Shown: piece after piece, positions 7,799-16,418 of the stretch | Position numbering within the stretch: the stretch's first letter is position 1 | Layout: each line of letters begins with the position of its first letter | Origin: JAJYSO01 sp964579505 | GTDB taxonomy: Bacteria; Bacteroidota; Bacteroidia; Flavobacteriales; Flavobacteriaceae | NCBI GenBank assembly: GCA_964579505.1 | Contig: CAZOGC010000001.1 | Span: forward strand, 62,001 to 126,000 | Length of the DNA stretch: 64,000 bases | Direction: 5' to 3' | Notes under the pieces: model-generated | Told to the model about the DNA's origin: nothing | Seen by the model: only the letters and a program-made list of their open reading frames with translations | Database searches by the model: none | Position numbers and translations under genes: made by a program

Positions 7799-8776
7799 TT
7801 AGGCTTCGTCTGTTGTGTTTTCTTCATTTGTTGAAGAAGAATTTTTTTTCTTTTTAGAATCAACCTGTTTTGGGTTATTCTGTTTTTTCATTTGCTCGCC
7901 AATCTGATTGCTAGCGGCAAAAGAAGCAATCATGTTGTTAAGCATATCGCTGCCGGCTTGTGGAGAGTTAGGTAGCAAGATAAGATTGCTGTTGGTGTCG
8001 TTACCAATAGCTTCTAAGGTGTCGTAATGTTGAGTTACCACAATTAGTGCGGAGGCTTCCTGAGAGTTGATGCCCACATTGTTGAGCACGTCGACGCTGT
8101 CTAGTAATCCACGCGCAATTTCGCGACGCTGGTCGGCTATACCTTGCCCTTGTAAGCGTTTGCTTTCGGCTTCAGCTTTTGCCTTTGCTACAATTTTAAT
8201 GCGTTCTGCTTCTCCTTCATGCTTAGCAGCCACCTCTTCGCGTTGTGCGGCATTAATACGGTTCATGGCAATTTTTACTTCGTGATCCGGATCAATATCG
8301 GTTACCAATGATTTGATAATATCGTATCCATATTCGGTCATGGCTTCATTGAGTTCTTCTTTTACGGCTACGGCAATGTCGTTTTTGCGTTCAAAAACAT
8401 CATCTACAATCATTTTAGGCACTTCGGCGCGTACCACATCAAACACATAGGCCGTAATTTGTTCTTGGTGATTTTGTAGCTTATAAAAAGCGTCATATAT
8501 TTTGTTGTCCATTACTTTGTACTGTACAGATACTTTCATGCGCACAAAAACATTGTCTTTTGTTTTTGTTTCTATAGGAACATCTAACTGTTGTACTTTT
8601 AAGTTGACTTTTCCGGCAATTTTATCAATCAGGGGCACTTTAAAATGAATGCCGGAACCTCTTATGGCTACAAATTTTCCAAATCGTTCTACAATGGCAG
8701 CGGTTTGTTGTTTTACGGTAAAAAATGCTAAAAATAGCAGAATGATGAGGACAATAACTACATAGAGAAAACTCAT
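7799..8776 (-). CDS. SPFH/stomatin-like (QmcA-type) membrane protein
   Basis: A 325-residue protein with one N-terminal membrane helix (residues 3-23, VVIVLIILLFLAFF) followed by the SPFH/band-7 domain (AIVERFGKFVAIRGSGIHFK to about residue 190). A helical region rich in Ala, Glu and Lys follows, then a polar, Asn/Ser/Lys-rich tail. Stomatin-like proteins form large ring assemblies on the membrane and are linked to protease control and membrane domains. The frame extends 13 codons upstream to 8815, but the more usual MSFLYVV start at 8776 fits the helix and leaves a TATCTTTA box upstream. There is no NfeD partner next to it. The specific role is unknown. Confidence 0.88.
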   Translation of the reverse strand: MSFLYVVIVLIILLFLAFFTVKQQTAAIVERFGKFVAIRGSGIHFKVPLIDKIAGKVNLKVQQLDVPIETKTKDNVFVRMKVSVQYKVMDNKIYDAFYKLQNHQEQITAYVFDVVRAEVPKMIVDDVFERKNDIAVAVKEELNEAMTEYGYDIIKSLVTDIDPDHEVKIAMNRINAAQREEVAAKHEGEAERIKIVAKAKAEAESKRLQGQGIADQRREIARGLLDSVDVLNNVGINSQEASALIVVTQHYDTLEAIGNDTNSNLILLPNSPQAGSDMLNNMIASFAASNQIGEQMKKQNNPKQVDSKKKKNSSSTNEENTTDEA

Positions 8777-8984
8777 AATGAAAAAGGTTAAGATTGTGGT
8801 TTTAAAGATAAACAAAAAAATGATGGAGAAAATTATAGTGAGTGTTAGAGGTGATTTATTTTTATTTTTTAGATTTTTAACATGATGATTTTAACATTAT
8901 TGAGATATTGTCTAAAAGTCACTAAAAGTATATAATACAGCTGATTTTTTAATTACATTTGCGTAAATCCTAATTCATAAAACA

Positions 8985-11834
8985 ATGTTTAAAAATCTAT
9001 TCTCAAAAGCTTTGGTTGCTTTTCTTTTTGTGGGACTGACGGGGGTGACTGTTTCTGCACAGAAAATTGATCTAAATAAGCTTATTCCTACTGATCCACA
9101 CGTAACAAAAGGACAGTTGCCTAATGGGCTGACGTATTATATTCGACCAAATCAAAAACCGGAAAATAAAGTACAGCTTCGATTAGTTGTAAATGCCGGC
9201 TCTATTTTAGAGCATGAAGACCAACGCGGATTGGCGCATTTTATGGAACACATGAACTTTAATGGCCTTAAGCATTTTCCTAAACACGAAATGATAGAGT
9301 TTCTTCAGAAAATAGGCGTGAAGTTTGGGGCCGATTTAAATGCAAATACAGGATTTGATCGTACTTATTTTATATTACCTATTCCGACAGATCAGCCCGG
9401 AAACCTACAAAAAGGTTTTCAGATTGTAGCTGATTGGGCTGGTGGAGCATTGATATCTACCGATGAGGTAAATGCGGAGCGCAAAGTTGTTTACGAAGAA
9501 ATGCGTATGCGTAGCAAAAATGCCGGCGTACGTATGCGTAAGAAATTTTTCCCCGAAATGCTTAATGGGTCACGGTATGCTAACCGTATTCCGATTGGTA
9601 CCAAAGACGTGATTATGCATGCTGACCCGGATTTGATTCGTCAATTTTATCACGATTGGTATAGACCAAATAATATGGCGGTTATTGTAGTGGGCGATAT
9701 TACGACTAAAAAAGCGGAGAGCCTTCTCAAAAAATATTTTGGCGGTCTTAAAAATCCTAAAAACGCACCGGAAAGAAAATATTATGATGTAAAACCTTAC
9801 ACGCAGGCAAAAGCTATGGTGGTAACCGACCCGGAAGCTACCGGTTATAATTTTTCATTGTTGTATCCGTCTCATAAAGTAAAAACGGAGAAAACATTAA
9901 AAGACTATCGTGCATCTTTGATACGCAATATTTTTAGAATGGCAATTAACCATAATCTAGCAGAAAAAACGCAATCGGCTCAACCTCCATATTCAGGAGC
10001 ACAAGCCTCTTTAAGTGGTGTTTTTGGTAGTTTAACTTTAACTGATAAAGGATTTTCTTTAAGCGTTTCTCCTATAGATAACCTTAAAGAATCTGTAGAT
10101 TCTGCGGTAGCGGTATTGTTACAGGCACGTCAATACGGTTTTTCTAAAAATGATATAGACAATATAAAACAGCGTTTTACGGCTTACTATAAAAAAGCGT
10201 ATAACGAGCGTAACAAGATGCGTTCAGCTTCTTTGGTAGATGCCTATACTAGAAATTTTATGCGTCACGAACCTATTCCGGGTATTGCTAACGAATACAA
10301 GTATATTCAGGCTATGTTGCCTACCATTACCGTACAAGAAATAAATGATTATGCCAAGAAAGTATTGGTAACTCCTACTAATTTCTTTGCTTTAGTTACC
10401 GGTCCGTCTAAAGGTAAACTTGACTTACCTACAAATGATGGCTTGACAAAAATGGTACAAGAAGCTTTTCAACAACAAGTTAAAGCTCCAAAAAATGAAA
10501 AAGTAGCTACCTCTTTGTTAACAAAAGCGCCTATTGCCGGAACAATCGTGTCTAAGAAGAGTGACAAAGACCTAGGAACAACCACTTACACGTTGAGTAA
10601 TGGGGTAAAAGTAACCTTAAAATCGACTAACTTTAAAAGTGATCAAATTATTTTTAAGGGAATTAAGTATGGTGGTAGTGGTCAATATGGAGCAGCAGAC
10701 AAATCAAACGCTCACTTTTTATTGAATGTTATTGGTACGATGGGTTATGGACAATTTACGCCCACTCAATTAAGCGACTTCCTTGCAGGAAAAACGGCTT
10801 CTGTAGGAACCTCATTTGGAGCGCTGACCGATGGCGTGAGTGGGTCTTCAACGGTTGAAGATTTTAAAACGTTGTTGCAACTTACCTACCTAAAACTAAC
10901 AGAGCCCCGTTTAGATGAAAACCTGTATAAAGGGTTTATCACCAAGATGAAAACGGCCGTACAATATGCAAAATCAAATCCACAGACAGCCTTTGTAGAT
11001 ACCTTGTTGAAAGTAATGTATGACGGTAGCCCATTGGCTCCCATACAGGTACCTACAGAAGAAGCTATTAATAATATTGATGTAAACCGTGTATTGCAGA
11101 TTTATAGAAAAGAATTTGGTAATGCTGATGGTTTCCATTTCTTTATTGTAGGAAATGTAGATAAAATTAAAAACCTTAAACCCCTGTTAGAAAAATATTT
11201 AGGAGGATTACCTACCAAAGGAGAAAAGCCTATGTATAAAGATAACGGGCTACGTATGGTAAAAGGAAATAAAGTGTTCAAATTCTATAAAGGAACAGAC
11301 CAAAAAAGCTTGTTGATTTCTGTATTCCATGGTGATGACATTAAATATTCAGAAAAATCAGCCTTAACAGCTAATTTACTGGGACAAATCATGACCAATC
11401 AAATTACGGATACCATTCGTGAAAAGATGCAAGTAATTTATAGCGGTAGTGCAAGCGCCAGCATTAGTCAATATCCGTATGCGCATTATACTGTAGCGGT
11501 GCAATTGCCTACAGGTCCTAAAAGTGTGGATGCCATTTTAAAAGAACTCAAAAAGGAGTTTAAAGGATATAAAACCAATGGCGGCCCTGAAGGAAGTCTT
11601 GAAAAAGTGAAAAAAGCTACCTTAGAACAACACAAAGTAAGCTTGAAAAATAATGGCTATTGGGCCGGGAAACTTCAAAGTATTTTGTTTTGGAATCGCA
11701 GTAAAGACTTTTTCTTTAATTTTGATAAAGAAGTAAATAGTATTACCAGACAAGATATTATTACAATGGCTAATAAATTATTGAATGGAGATAGATTTAC
11801 GGCTATTTCTTATCCGGAGTCGGCTAAGAAATAA
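8985..11834 (+). CDS. Secreted M16 family zinc peptidase (two-domain, pitrilysin-like)
   Basis: A 949-residue protein with a signal peptide (hydrophobic core VAFLFVGLTGVTV, cleavage near VSA-QK). The inverted zinc motif HxxEH is present as HFMEH (residues 85-89), with the downstream acidic cluster ERKVVYEEM supplying the third ligand. Two M16 halves are evident: an active N-terminal half (to about 500) and an inactive-type C-terminal half starting near YTLSNGVKVTLKSTNF. Such periplasmic M16 proteins degrade peptides in Bacteroidota. The gene stands alone, with box TACATTTG at 8954-8961 and a terminator at 11857. Substrates are unknown. Confidence 0.93.
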   Translation: MFKNLFSKALVAFLFVGLTGVTVSAQKIDLNKLIPTDPHVTKGQLPNGLTYYIRPNQKPENKVQLRLVVNAGSILEHEDQRGLAHFMEHMNFNGLKHFPKHEMIEFLQKIGVKFGADLNANTGFDRTYFILPIPTDQPGNLQKGFQIVADWAGGALISTDEVNAERKVVYEEMRMRSKNAGVRMRKKFFPEMLNGSRYANRIPIGTKDVIMHADPDLIRQFYHDWYRPNNMAVIVVGDITTKKAESLLKKYFGGLKNPKNAPERKYYDVKPYTQAKAMVVTDPEATGYNFSLLYPSHKVKTEKTLKDYRASLIRNIFRMAINHNLAEKTQSAQPPYSGAQASLSGVFGSLTLTDKGFSLSVSPIDNLKESVDSAVAVLLQARQYGFSKNDIDNIKQRFTAYYKKAYNERNKMRSASLVDAYTRNFMRHEPIPGIANEYKYIQAMLPTITVQEINDYAKKVLVTPTNFFALVTGPSKGKLDLPTNDGLTKMVQEAFQQQVKAPKNEKVATSLLTKAPIAGTIVSKKSDKDLGTTTYTLSNGVKVTLKSTNFKSDQIIFKGIKYGGSGQYGAADKSNAHFLLNVIGTMGYGQFTPTQLSDFLAGKTASVGTSFGALTDGVSGSSTVEDFKTLLQLTYLKLTEPRLDENLYKGFITKMKTAVQYAKSNPQTAFVDTLLKVMYDGSPLAPIQVPTEEAINNIDVNRVLQIYRKEFGNADGFHFFIVGNVDKIKNLKPLLEKYLGGLPTKGEKPMYKDNGLRMVKGNKVFKFYKGTDQKSLLISVFHGDDIKYSEKSALTANLLGQIMTNQITDTIREKMQVIYSGSASASISQYPYAHYTVAVQLPTGPKSVDAILKELKKEFKGYKTNGGPEGSLEKVKKATLEQHKVSLKNNGYWAGKLQSILFWNRSKDFFFNFDKEVNSITRQDIITMANKLLNGDRFTAISYPESAKK

Positions 11835-11856
11835 GCTACGTATTTTATAATTATTT

Positions 11857-11888
11857 AAGCCGGATGCCCTGTGCATCCGGCTTTTTTG
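11857..11888 (+). terminator. Intrinsic terminator after the M16 gene
   Basis: An 11-bp stem, AAGCCGGATGC (11857-11867) with GCATCCGGCTT (11873-11883), a CCTGT loop, then a T-run to 11887. Confidence 0.9.
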
Positions 11889-12130
11889 TGTTTGTACAAG
11901 TTTTTATAGTAGCTAAATTCTGTGACAGGTCTATATGATAGCGTCTTTTATAACAAAATTTGAAGCTTTTTCAAACCTTTTCTGACGCCGGTAACTTACC
12001 TTAATAAATGCGCAACAGGTGTCGACGGATTTATTACTAGAATAAATTTCAATAACTACAGAAAAGGCAAATAAGAGGATAAAAACTCGTTTAAGGCAGA
12101 AATAGATTATTTGATTTGTATGGTTAAAAA
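11889..12130. other. Spacer with no recognisable gene
   Basis: Between the M16 terminator and the FTR1 terminator. An open frame on the minus strand (11931-12167, 78 codons) has Cys- and Phe-rich composition, no promoter box and no family resemblance, so I treat it as noise. I see no RNA gene or repeat here. Confidence 0.5.
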
Positions 12131-12165
12131 GAAAACGCCAAAATTGAAGAATACTCAATTTTGGC
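12131..12165 (-). terminator. Terminator of the cytochrome c-FTR1 gene
   Basis: A perfect 11-bp stem, GCCAAAATTGA (12137-12147) with TCAATTTTGGC (12155-12165) and a 7-nt loop. On the minus strand it is followed by GTTTTCTTTTT; on the plus strand by ATTTTTTA, so it may work both ways. Confidence 0.8.
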
Positions 12166-12189
12166 ATTTTTTATAAAAGTTCTATACGA

Positions 12190-14151
12190 TTATTTTTGTT
12201 GAAGAACTAATCGTTTGTGTCGTTGGTTGTTGACGAGATAGACTAATAGTACGAGTACAATAAGCCCTATTTGCGCAGCAATAGTCTGTAGGGTAGGATA
12301 AATACCTAACCATTCTATACGAAGCATAGCCGTAAGATTGGTTACGGCAATCCATCCGCTTTCTTGAAGAGCATGGAAACCTTTTCCAATCAAAATAATG
12401 GCTAAGAGTAAGATAACCCAAGAAGACCATTGAAAAAGTTTACGTACTGGTATTAGCCTAGAATATTTAAGGAAAACGACAGCAATTATAGCTACACAAA
12501 CTACGCCAGCTATAACCCCAAACCCAATAGCCGATTGATTTTCAGCAGCTGCTTCTAAACTTACGGCTCGTAAAAAGAGTACTACTTCAAATGCCTCTCT
12601 AAATACAACCACAAACGAGAAGGCCGCCAGTCCAATCATACGATCTGTTTTGAGATAATTACCTATTTTTTCTTTAATAAATTTGGTCCATTGCTGTGCT
12701 TCTGATTTGTTGTGTAGCCAAAACCCCATAAACATTAACACAGCTACAGCAAACAGCGAGATGACCCCTTCCATTACTTCTCTGTTTTTTCCGCCAAACT
12801 GAATAATATAGTCTGATAAGAACCAACCGGCAACTCCACATAGAAGAGCTGTAATCCATCCTCCGTGAAGGTAGGGGAGTGCTTTTTTAGCTCCGGTGCT
12901 ACGAATAAGCGCCAATACAACTGCCAGAATTAAGAAAGCTTCTAGGGCTTCTCGTAAAAAGATAGTAGCTGAAATAATAAAGGTAAGCCAATAGTTTAAC
13001 TGTTGACTTTGCATAATTTTGCCGGCTTGTGTAATAGCTGCCACGGCAATATTTACCTTTTCTTTTACAGCCGCTACTCCGTTATCTTTGTCAATAGCCT
13101 GCCGAACGTTAAACATTTTGGTTTCTAGTTCTTGTACAAAGTCTGCATTTTGAGTGCGTAACTGAGCTTCAACGGGCTCGATACCTTCTAGGTAAGCGCT
13201 GATGGCTTGAGTGCGCGCCAGATCTTTATCTCCGGATGCATAGCTTTTTAAAGCGGCTTCTAATCCTTTTTTTGCAATAGGTAAACTATTATTTATTTGT
13301 GTTCCGATAGGCATTAATAGCCGTAATGCTTTTAATACTTTTTGGGGTTGATTTCCTACTGTTGAAAGGGTGTCTAATAATTTTTGGTCAGAAAGAGTAG
13401 CTACTTCTGCAAGCCCTATTTTAGCTTTATTAGTGGTAAAAATTTTGCGTAATTGAGTAGTGTCGTTAACAGTTTTTCTAAACCGGAGAGATTTGATATA
13501 AAATGCTAAATCCCACATTTCTTCATCACTAAACTGACCTGAAAATGAAACCATAGCCGTTCCCGGAACTCCTAAACGTATACTGCTGTATGCCTGGTAG
13601 GGTGAAACATTTAACATTAAATCTATATCGTGAAAGTTACTGGGTATAGGGTCTAGACTACGCCCTGCAGGACCATCTCCTTTTCCGTTTTGACCGTGAC
13701 AGAGTGCACAATTTTGAGCGTATAAAGCTTTTCCTTTGGCTAAGTTGGGCCATACTTTCGGGGCTGTCTGAATACCCGTAAATCGTATAATATTGTTGAT
13801 GGCTTTTTCTGCCACAGTGCTAATAGCGGTTGCCGGCTTAAGTTGGTTTACTCGATCAGAGAGTTGTTGAAGTTGGGTGAGAACCGTTTCTTTTTCTGCT
13901 TCGGAGAGAAAAGAGTTTTTTTTAGTTAAGCTTAATGCTCGACTAGAAAATTCAACCTGCTCTTTATATTCTTGTTCGTTAATGACTTCCCCGTCTTTTA
14001 CAGCACCGGAATAGTCCATAGAAACATAGCTTAATAGGTGAATGACCGTTTGTGCTATGGTTTCATTATCCTGAGAATAGGCTTTTTGAATAGGGGCGCA
14101 CAGTAAGATAAAAGCCACTAGTGCGTAGGTGGTAATAAAGCTCTTACACAT
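12190..14151 (-). CDS. Cytochrome c-FTR1 family iron permease
   Basis: A 653-residue fusion. A signal peptide (MCKSFITTYALVAFILLC) leads into a periplasmic region with a c-type heme site, CALCHGQNGKGDGPAGR (about residue 146), ending near IKSLRFRK. A helical linker follows, then a membrane domain of about seven helices with the two FTR1 signatures REALEAFL (about 399) and REAFEVVLF (about 515), whose Glu residues carry iron. The heme domain may oxidise Fe(II) or take electrons during ferric permeation; that is inference. No EfeO or EfeB lies nearby. The frame extends to 14184, but that codon is a TTG inside the TATATTTG -7 box, so the ATG at 14151 is chosen. Confidence 0.92.
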   Translation of the reverse strand: MCKSFITTYALVAFILLCAPIQKAYSQDNETIAQTVIHLLSYVSMDYSGAVKDGEVINEQEYKEQVEFSSRALSLTKKNSFLSEAEKETVLTQLQQLSDRVNQLKPATAISTVAEKAINNIIRFTGIQTAPKVWPNLAKGKALYAQNCALCHGQNGKGDGPAGRSLDPIPSNFHDIDLMLNVSPYQAYSSIRLGVPGTAMVSFSGQFSDEEMWDLAFYIKSLRFRKTVNDTTQLRKIFTTNKAKIGLAEVATLSDQKLLDTLSTVGNQPQKVLKALRLLMPIGTQINNSLPIAKKGLEAALKSYASGDKDLARTQAISAYLEGIEPVEAQLRTQNADFVQELETKMFNVRQAIDKDNGVAAVKEKVNIAVAAITQAGKIMQSQQLNYWLTFIISATIFLREALEAFLILAVVLALIRSTGAKKALPYLHGGWITALLCGVAGWFLSDYIIQFGGKNREVMEGVISLFAVAVLMFMGFWLHNKSEAQQWTKFIKEKIGNYLKTDRMIGLAAFSFVVVFREAFEVVLFLRAVSLEAAAENQSAIGFGVIAGVVCVAIIAVVFLKYSRLIPVRKLFQWSSWVILLLAIILIGKGFHALQESGWIAVTNLTAMLRIEWLGIYPTLQTIAAQIGLIVLVLLVYLVNNQRHKRLVLQQK

Positions 14152-14181
14152 TAATAAATGCTTATTTAGATTGAATAAATG

Positions 14182-14189
14182 CAAATATA
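14182..14189 (-). promoter_or_regulatory. -7 promoter box of the FTR1 gene; decides the start
   Basis: TATATTTG on the minus strand, a perfect TAnnTTTG. It overlaps the upstream TTG that opens the longest frame, so translation must begin downstream, at 14151. No TTG is seen at the usual -33 spacing. Confidence 0.65.
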
Positions 14190-14247
14190 AGGCAAACTTC
14201 TTATTTAGAAATAGTTTGTCTTATTTTTTGTAAGATTCCTATCTGTA

Positions 14248-16275
14248 TTACGCAATTAATCCGGCGCGTTTTAAAAGATGTTTCGGATCCGGCTCTTGAC
14301 CGCGAAAACGTTTGTAAAGCGTCATAGGGTCTTCGGTACCTCCTTTACTCAATACGTTTTCTCTAAATTTATTGGCCGTAGTTTTATCAAAAATACCATT
14401 TTCTTTAAAGTAAGCAAAAGCATCTGCATCTAGAACTTCGGCCCATTTGTAAGAGTAGTAACCGGCTGAATAACCACCCTGAAAAATGTGACTAAAAGCA
14501 GTACTCATACAACTGCTTTTAACTGCTGGAAAAAGCTGAGTAGATTTGAAGGCTTCGGTTTCGTATGATTTTATTGAGGTAATTTTACTCGGGTCAACAT
14601 TGTGCCAAGCCATATCTAAAATTCCAAAACTCAATTGGCGTACCGTTTGTATACCTTCTTCAAAGTTGGCGGCTTTCTTGATTTTTTCTACCAAATCCAT
14701 CGGAATCATCTCGCCGGTTTTGTAGTGCTTAGCAAATAATGCTAAGGTTTCTTTTTCGTAGCACCAGTTTTCCATCAATTGACTAGGCAATTCAACAAAG
14801 TCCCAAAAAACTTGCGTACCCGATAAGCTTGGGTAAGTGGTGTTGGCCAACATAGCGTGTAAGGAGTGCCCAAATTCGTGAAATAGAGTGGTGACTTCTT
14901 GAAACGTTAGTAAGGCAGGTTCAGTAGCCGTGGGGCGAGAAAAATTACAAACAATAGAGGCCTGTGGGCGCTCGTTAACACCGTCTTTAATGTCTTGTTC
15001 TCTATAAGTAGTCATCCAAGCACCGTTGCGTTTGCCCGCACGTGGGTGAAAATCGGTATAAAATAAAGCCACCGCATTACCCTTAGTGTCAGTAACGCGA
15101 TAGGTTTGCACCTCTTCGTGGTATTTATCGACATCAAAAACTTCCTTAAACTGTAAGCCGTATAGCTTTCCGGCAACTGTAAATGCGCCGTCAATAACTT
15201 GGTGTAACGGAAAATAAGGTTTGAGTTTTTCTTCGTCTAAATCAAAGCGTTTTTGTTTTAGTTTTTCAGCATAGTAAGCTTTGTCCCACGATTGCAATTG
15301 GTCAATTTTATCTAAATCTTTAGCAAAAGCCTCAAGTTCATCAAATTCTTTTTGCGCAGCCGGTTTGGCTTTCGTGAGCAAATCATTTAAAAAAGCTTCT
15401 ACTTTTTCCGGTGTTTGGGCCATGCGTTCTTGCAATACAAAATCGGCATGGCTCTTAAATCCTAAGAGTTGCGCGCGTTGATAGCGTAAATTGACAATCT
15501 CTAAAACAATTTTTTCATTGTTGTAGGTATTGTCTTGAAACCCTCTTGCGCTATAGGCTAGGGCCAGCGTTTTACGCAATTTACGGTTGTGTACATATTT
15601 CATAAACGGCAAATAACTCGGCACTTGTAGGGTAAAGATATATCCCTCTTTACCTTGTGCTTTAGCTAAGTCGGCAGCAGTAGATTTGGAGCTCTCCGGC
15701 AACCCGTCAATTTCGTTTTCGTTGGTGATGTGCAAGCTGTAAGCGTTGGTGTCAGCCAAGACATTTTGCCCAAATTGCAAGCTGAGTTGTGCTAATTTGG
15801 CGTCAATTTCGCGTAATTTTTCTTTTTTGTCGTTGGTTAAATTGGCACCGTTACGCGTAAAAGCTTTGTAATGTTTTTCTAATAAAGTTGATTCTTCAGC
15901 TGATAAGGTCAATTTTTCTCGATTCTCGTAAACCGTTTTTACCCGAGCAAACAAGGCTTCGTTGAGGATTAAATCATTCTGAAATTTTGCTAACCAAGGC
16001 GAAACTTCTTGTGCAACGGTTTGAATTTCGTCGTTTGTCTCGGCAGAGTTGAGGTTAAAAAAGATAGAAGCCACATGGTTGAGTCGACGTCCGGCAAAAT
16101 CTAAAGCAACGATAGTATTGTTGAAATCGGGTGTTTCGGGGGTGTTGATAATCGTATCGATTTCGGTTTGCGCTTCTGCAATAGCGGCCTCAAAAGCAGG
16201 TTTAAAATCGGTGTTTTTTATGGTTGAAAAAGGAGGAAAAGTAAAATCTTGTAATAAGGGATTTGCGTTGCTCAT
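14248..16275 (-). CDS. M3 family metallopeptidase (oligopeptidase A / Dcp-type)
   Basis: A 675-residue cytoplasmic-type thimet-family peptidase with no signal peptide. The zinc motif is TLFHEFGHSLHAML (about residues 462-475), followed by the third-ligand region FVELPSQLMENW. The C-terminal substrate-gating segment FQGGYSAGYYSYKWAEVLDAD is typical of the family. These enzymes trim short peptides released by other proteases; E. coli Dcp removes C-terminal dipeptides, while OpdA is an endo-oligopeptidase. Sequence alone does not decide which activity this one has. It has a full promoter at 16298-16326 and is divergent from the NPP-type gene. Confidence 0.94.
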   Translation of the reverse strand: MSNANPLLQDFTFPPFSTIKNTDFKPAFEAAIAEAQTEIDTIINTPETPDFNNTIVALDFAGRRLNHVASIFFNLNSAETNDEIQTVAQEVSPWLAKFQNDLILNEALFARVKTVYENREKLTLSAEESTLLEKHYKAFTRNGANLTNDKKEKLREIDAKLAQLSLQFGQNVLADTNAYSLHITNENEIDGLPESSKSTAADLAKAQGKEGYIFTLQVPSYLPFMKYVHNRKLRKTLALAYSARGFQDNTYNNEKIVLEIVNLRYQRAQLLGFKSHADFVLQERMAQTPEKVEAFLNDLLTKAKPAAQKEFDELEAFAKDLDKIDQLQSWDKAYYAEKLKQKRFDLDEEKLKPYFPLHQVIDGAFTVAGKLYGLQFKEVFDVDKYHEEVQTYRVTDTKGNAVALFYTDFHPRAGKRNGAWMTTYREQDIKDGVNERPQASIVCNFSRPTATEPALLTFQEVTTLFHEFGHSLHAMLANTTYPSLSGTQVFWDFVELPSQLMENWCYEKETLALFAKHYKTGEMIPMDLVEKIKKAANFEEGIQTVRQLSFGILDMAWHNVDPSKITSIKSYETEAFKSTQLFPAVKSSCMSTAFSHIFQGGYSAGYYSYKWAEVLDADAFAYFKENGIFDKTTANKFRENVLSKGGTEDPMTLYKRFRGQEPDPKHLLKRAGLIA

Positions 16276-16297
16276 AGCTATTTAAATTTGAAGATTA

Positions 16298-16326
16298 CAA
16301 AGATAAAAATTAGCCAACATACCCAA
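16298..16326 (-). promoter_or_regulatory. Promoter of the M3 peptidase gene
   Basis: On the minus strand TTG (16326-16324), 18-nt spacer, TATCTTTG (16305-16298): a complete Bacteroidota promoter. It starts transcription just upstream of the ATG at 16275. Confidence 0.8.
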
Positions 16327-16375
16327 GACGAAAGCAGGCTAATAAATTGCTAAAAAGTATTCAGGTAGCAATGTG

Positions 16376-16405
16376 TTTGATATAATGGGTTATCTGTTAT
16401 CTTTG
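16376..16405 (+). promoter_or_regulatory. Promoter of the NPP-type phosphodiesterase gene
   Basis: TTTG (16376-16379), 18-nt spacer, TATCTTTG (16398-16405), 13 nt before the ATG at 16419. It is divergent from the promoter at 16298-16326 in the same 143-bp spacer. Confidence 0.8.
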
Positions 16406-16418
16406 AAAAAAATAAAGA

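Noticed and set aside
11931..12167. 78-codon minus-strand frame
   Set aside because: No family resemblance, odd Cys/Phe-rich composition, no promoter box, and it overlaps a terminator stem.
12182..12430. Minus-strand frame inside the FTR1 gene
   Set aside because: Shadow of the FTR1 coding sequence in another frame.
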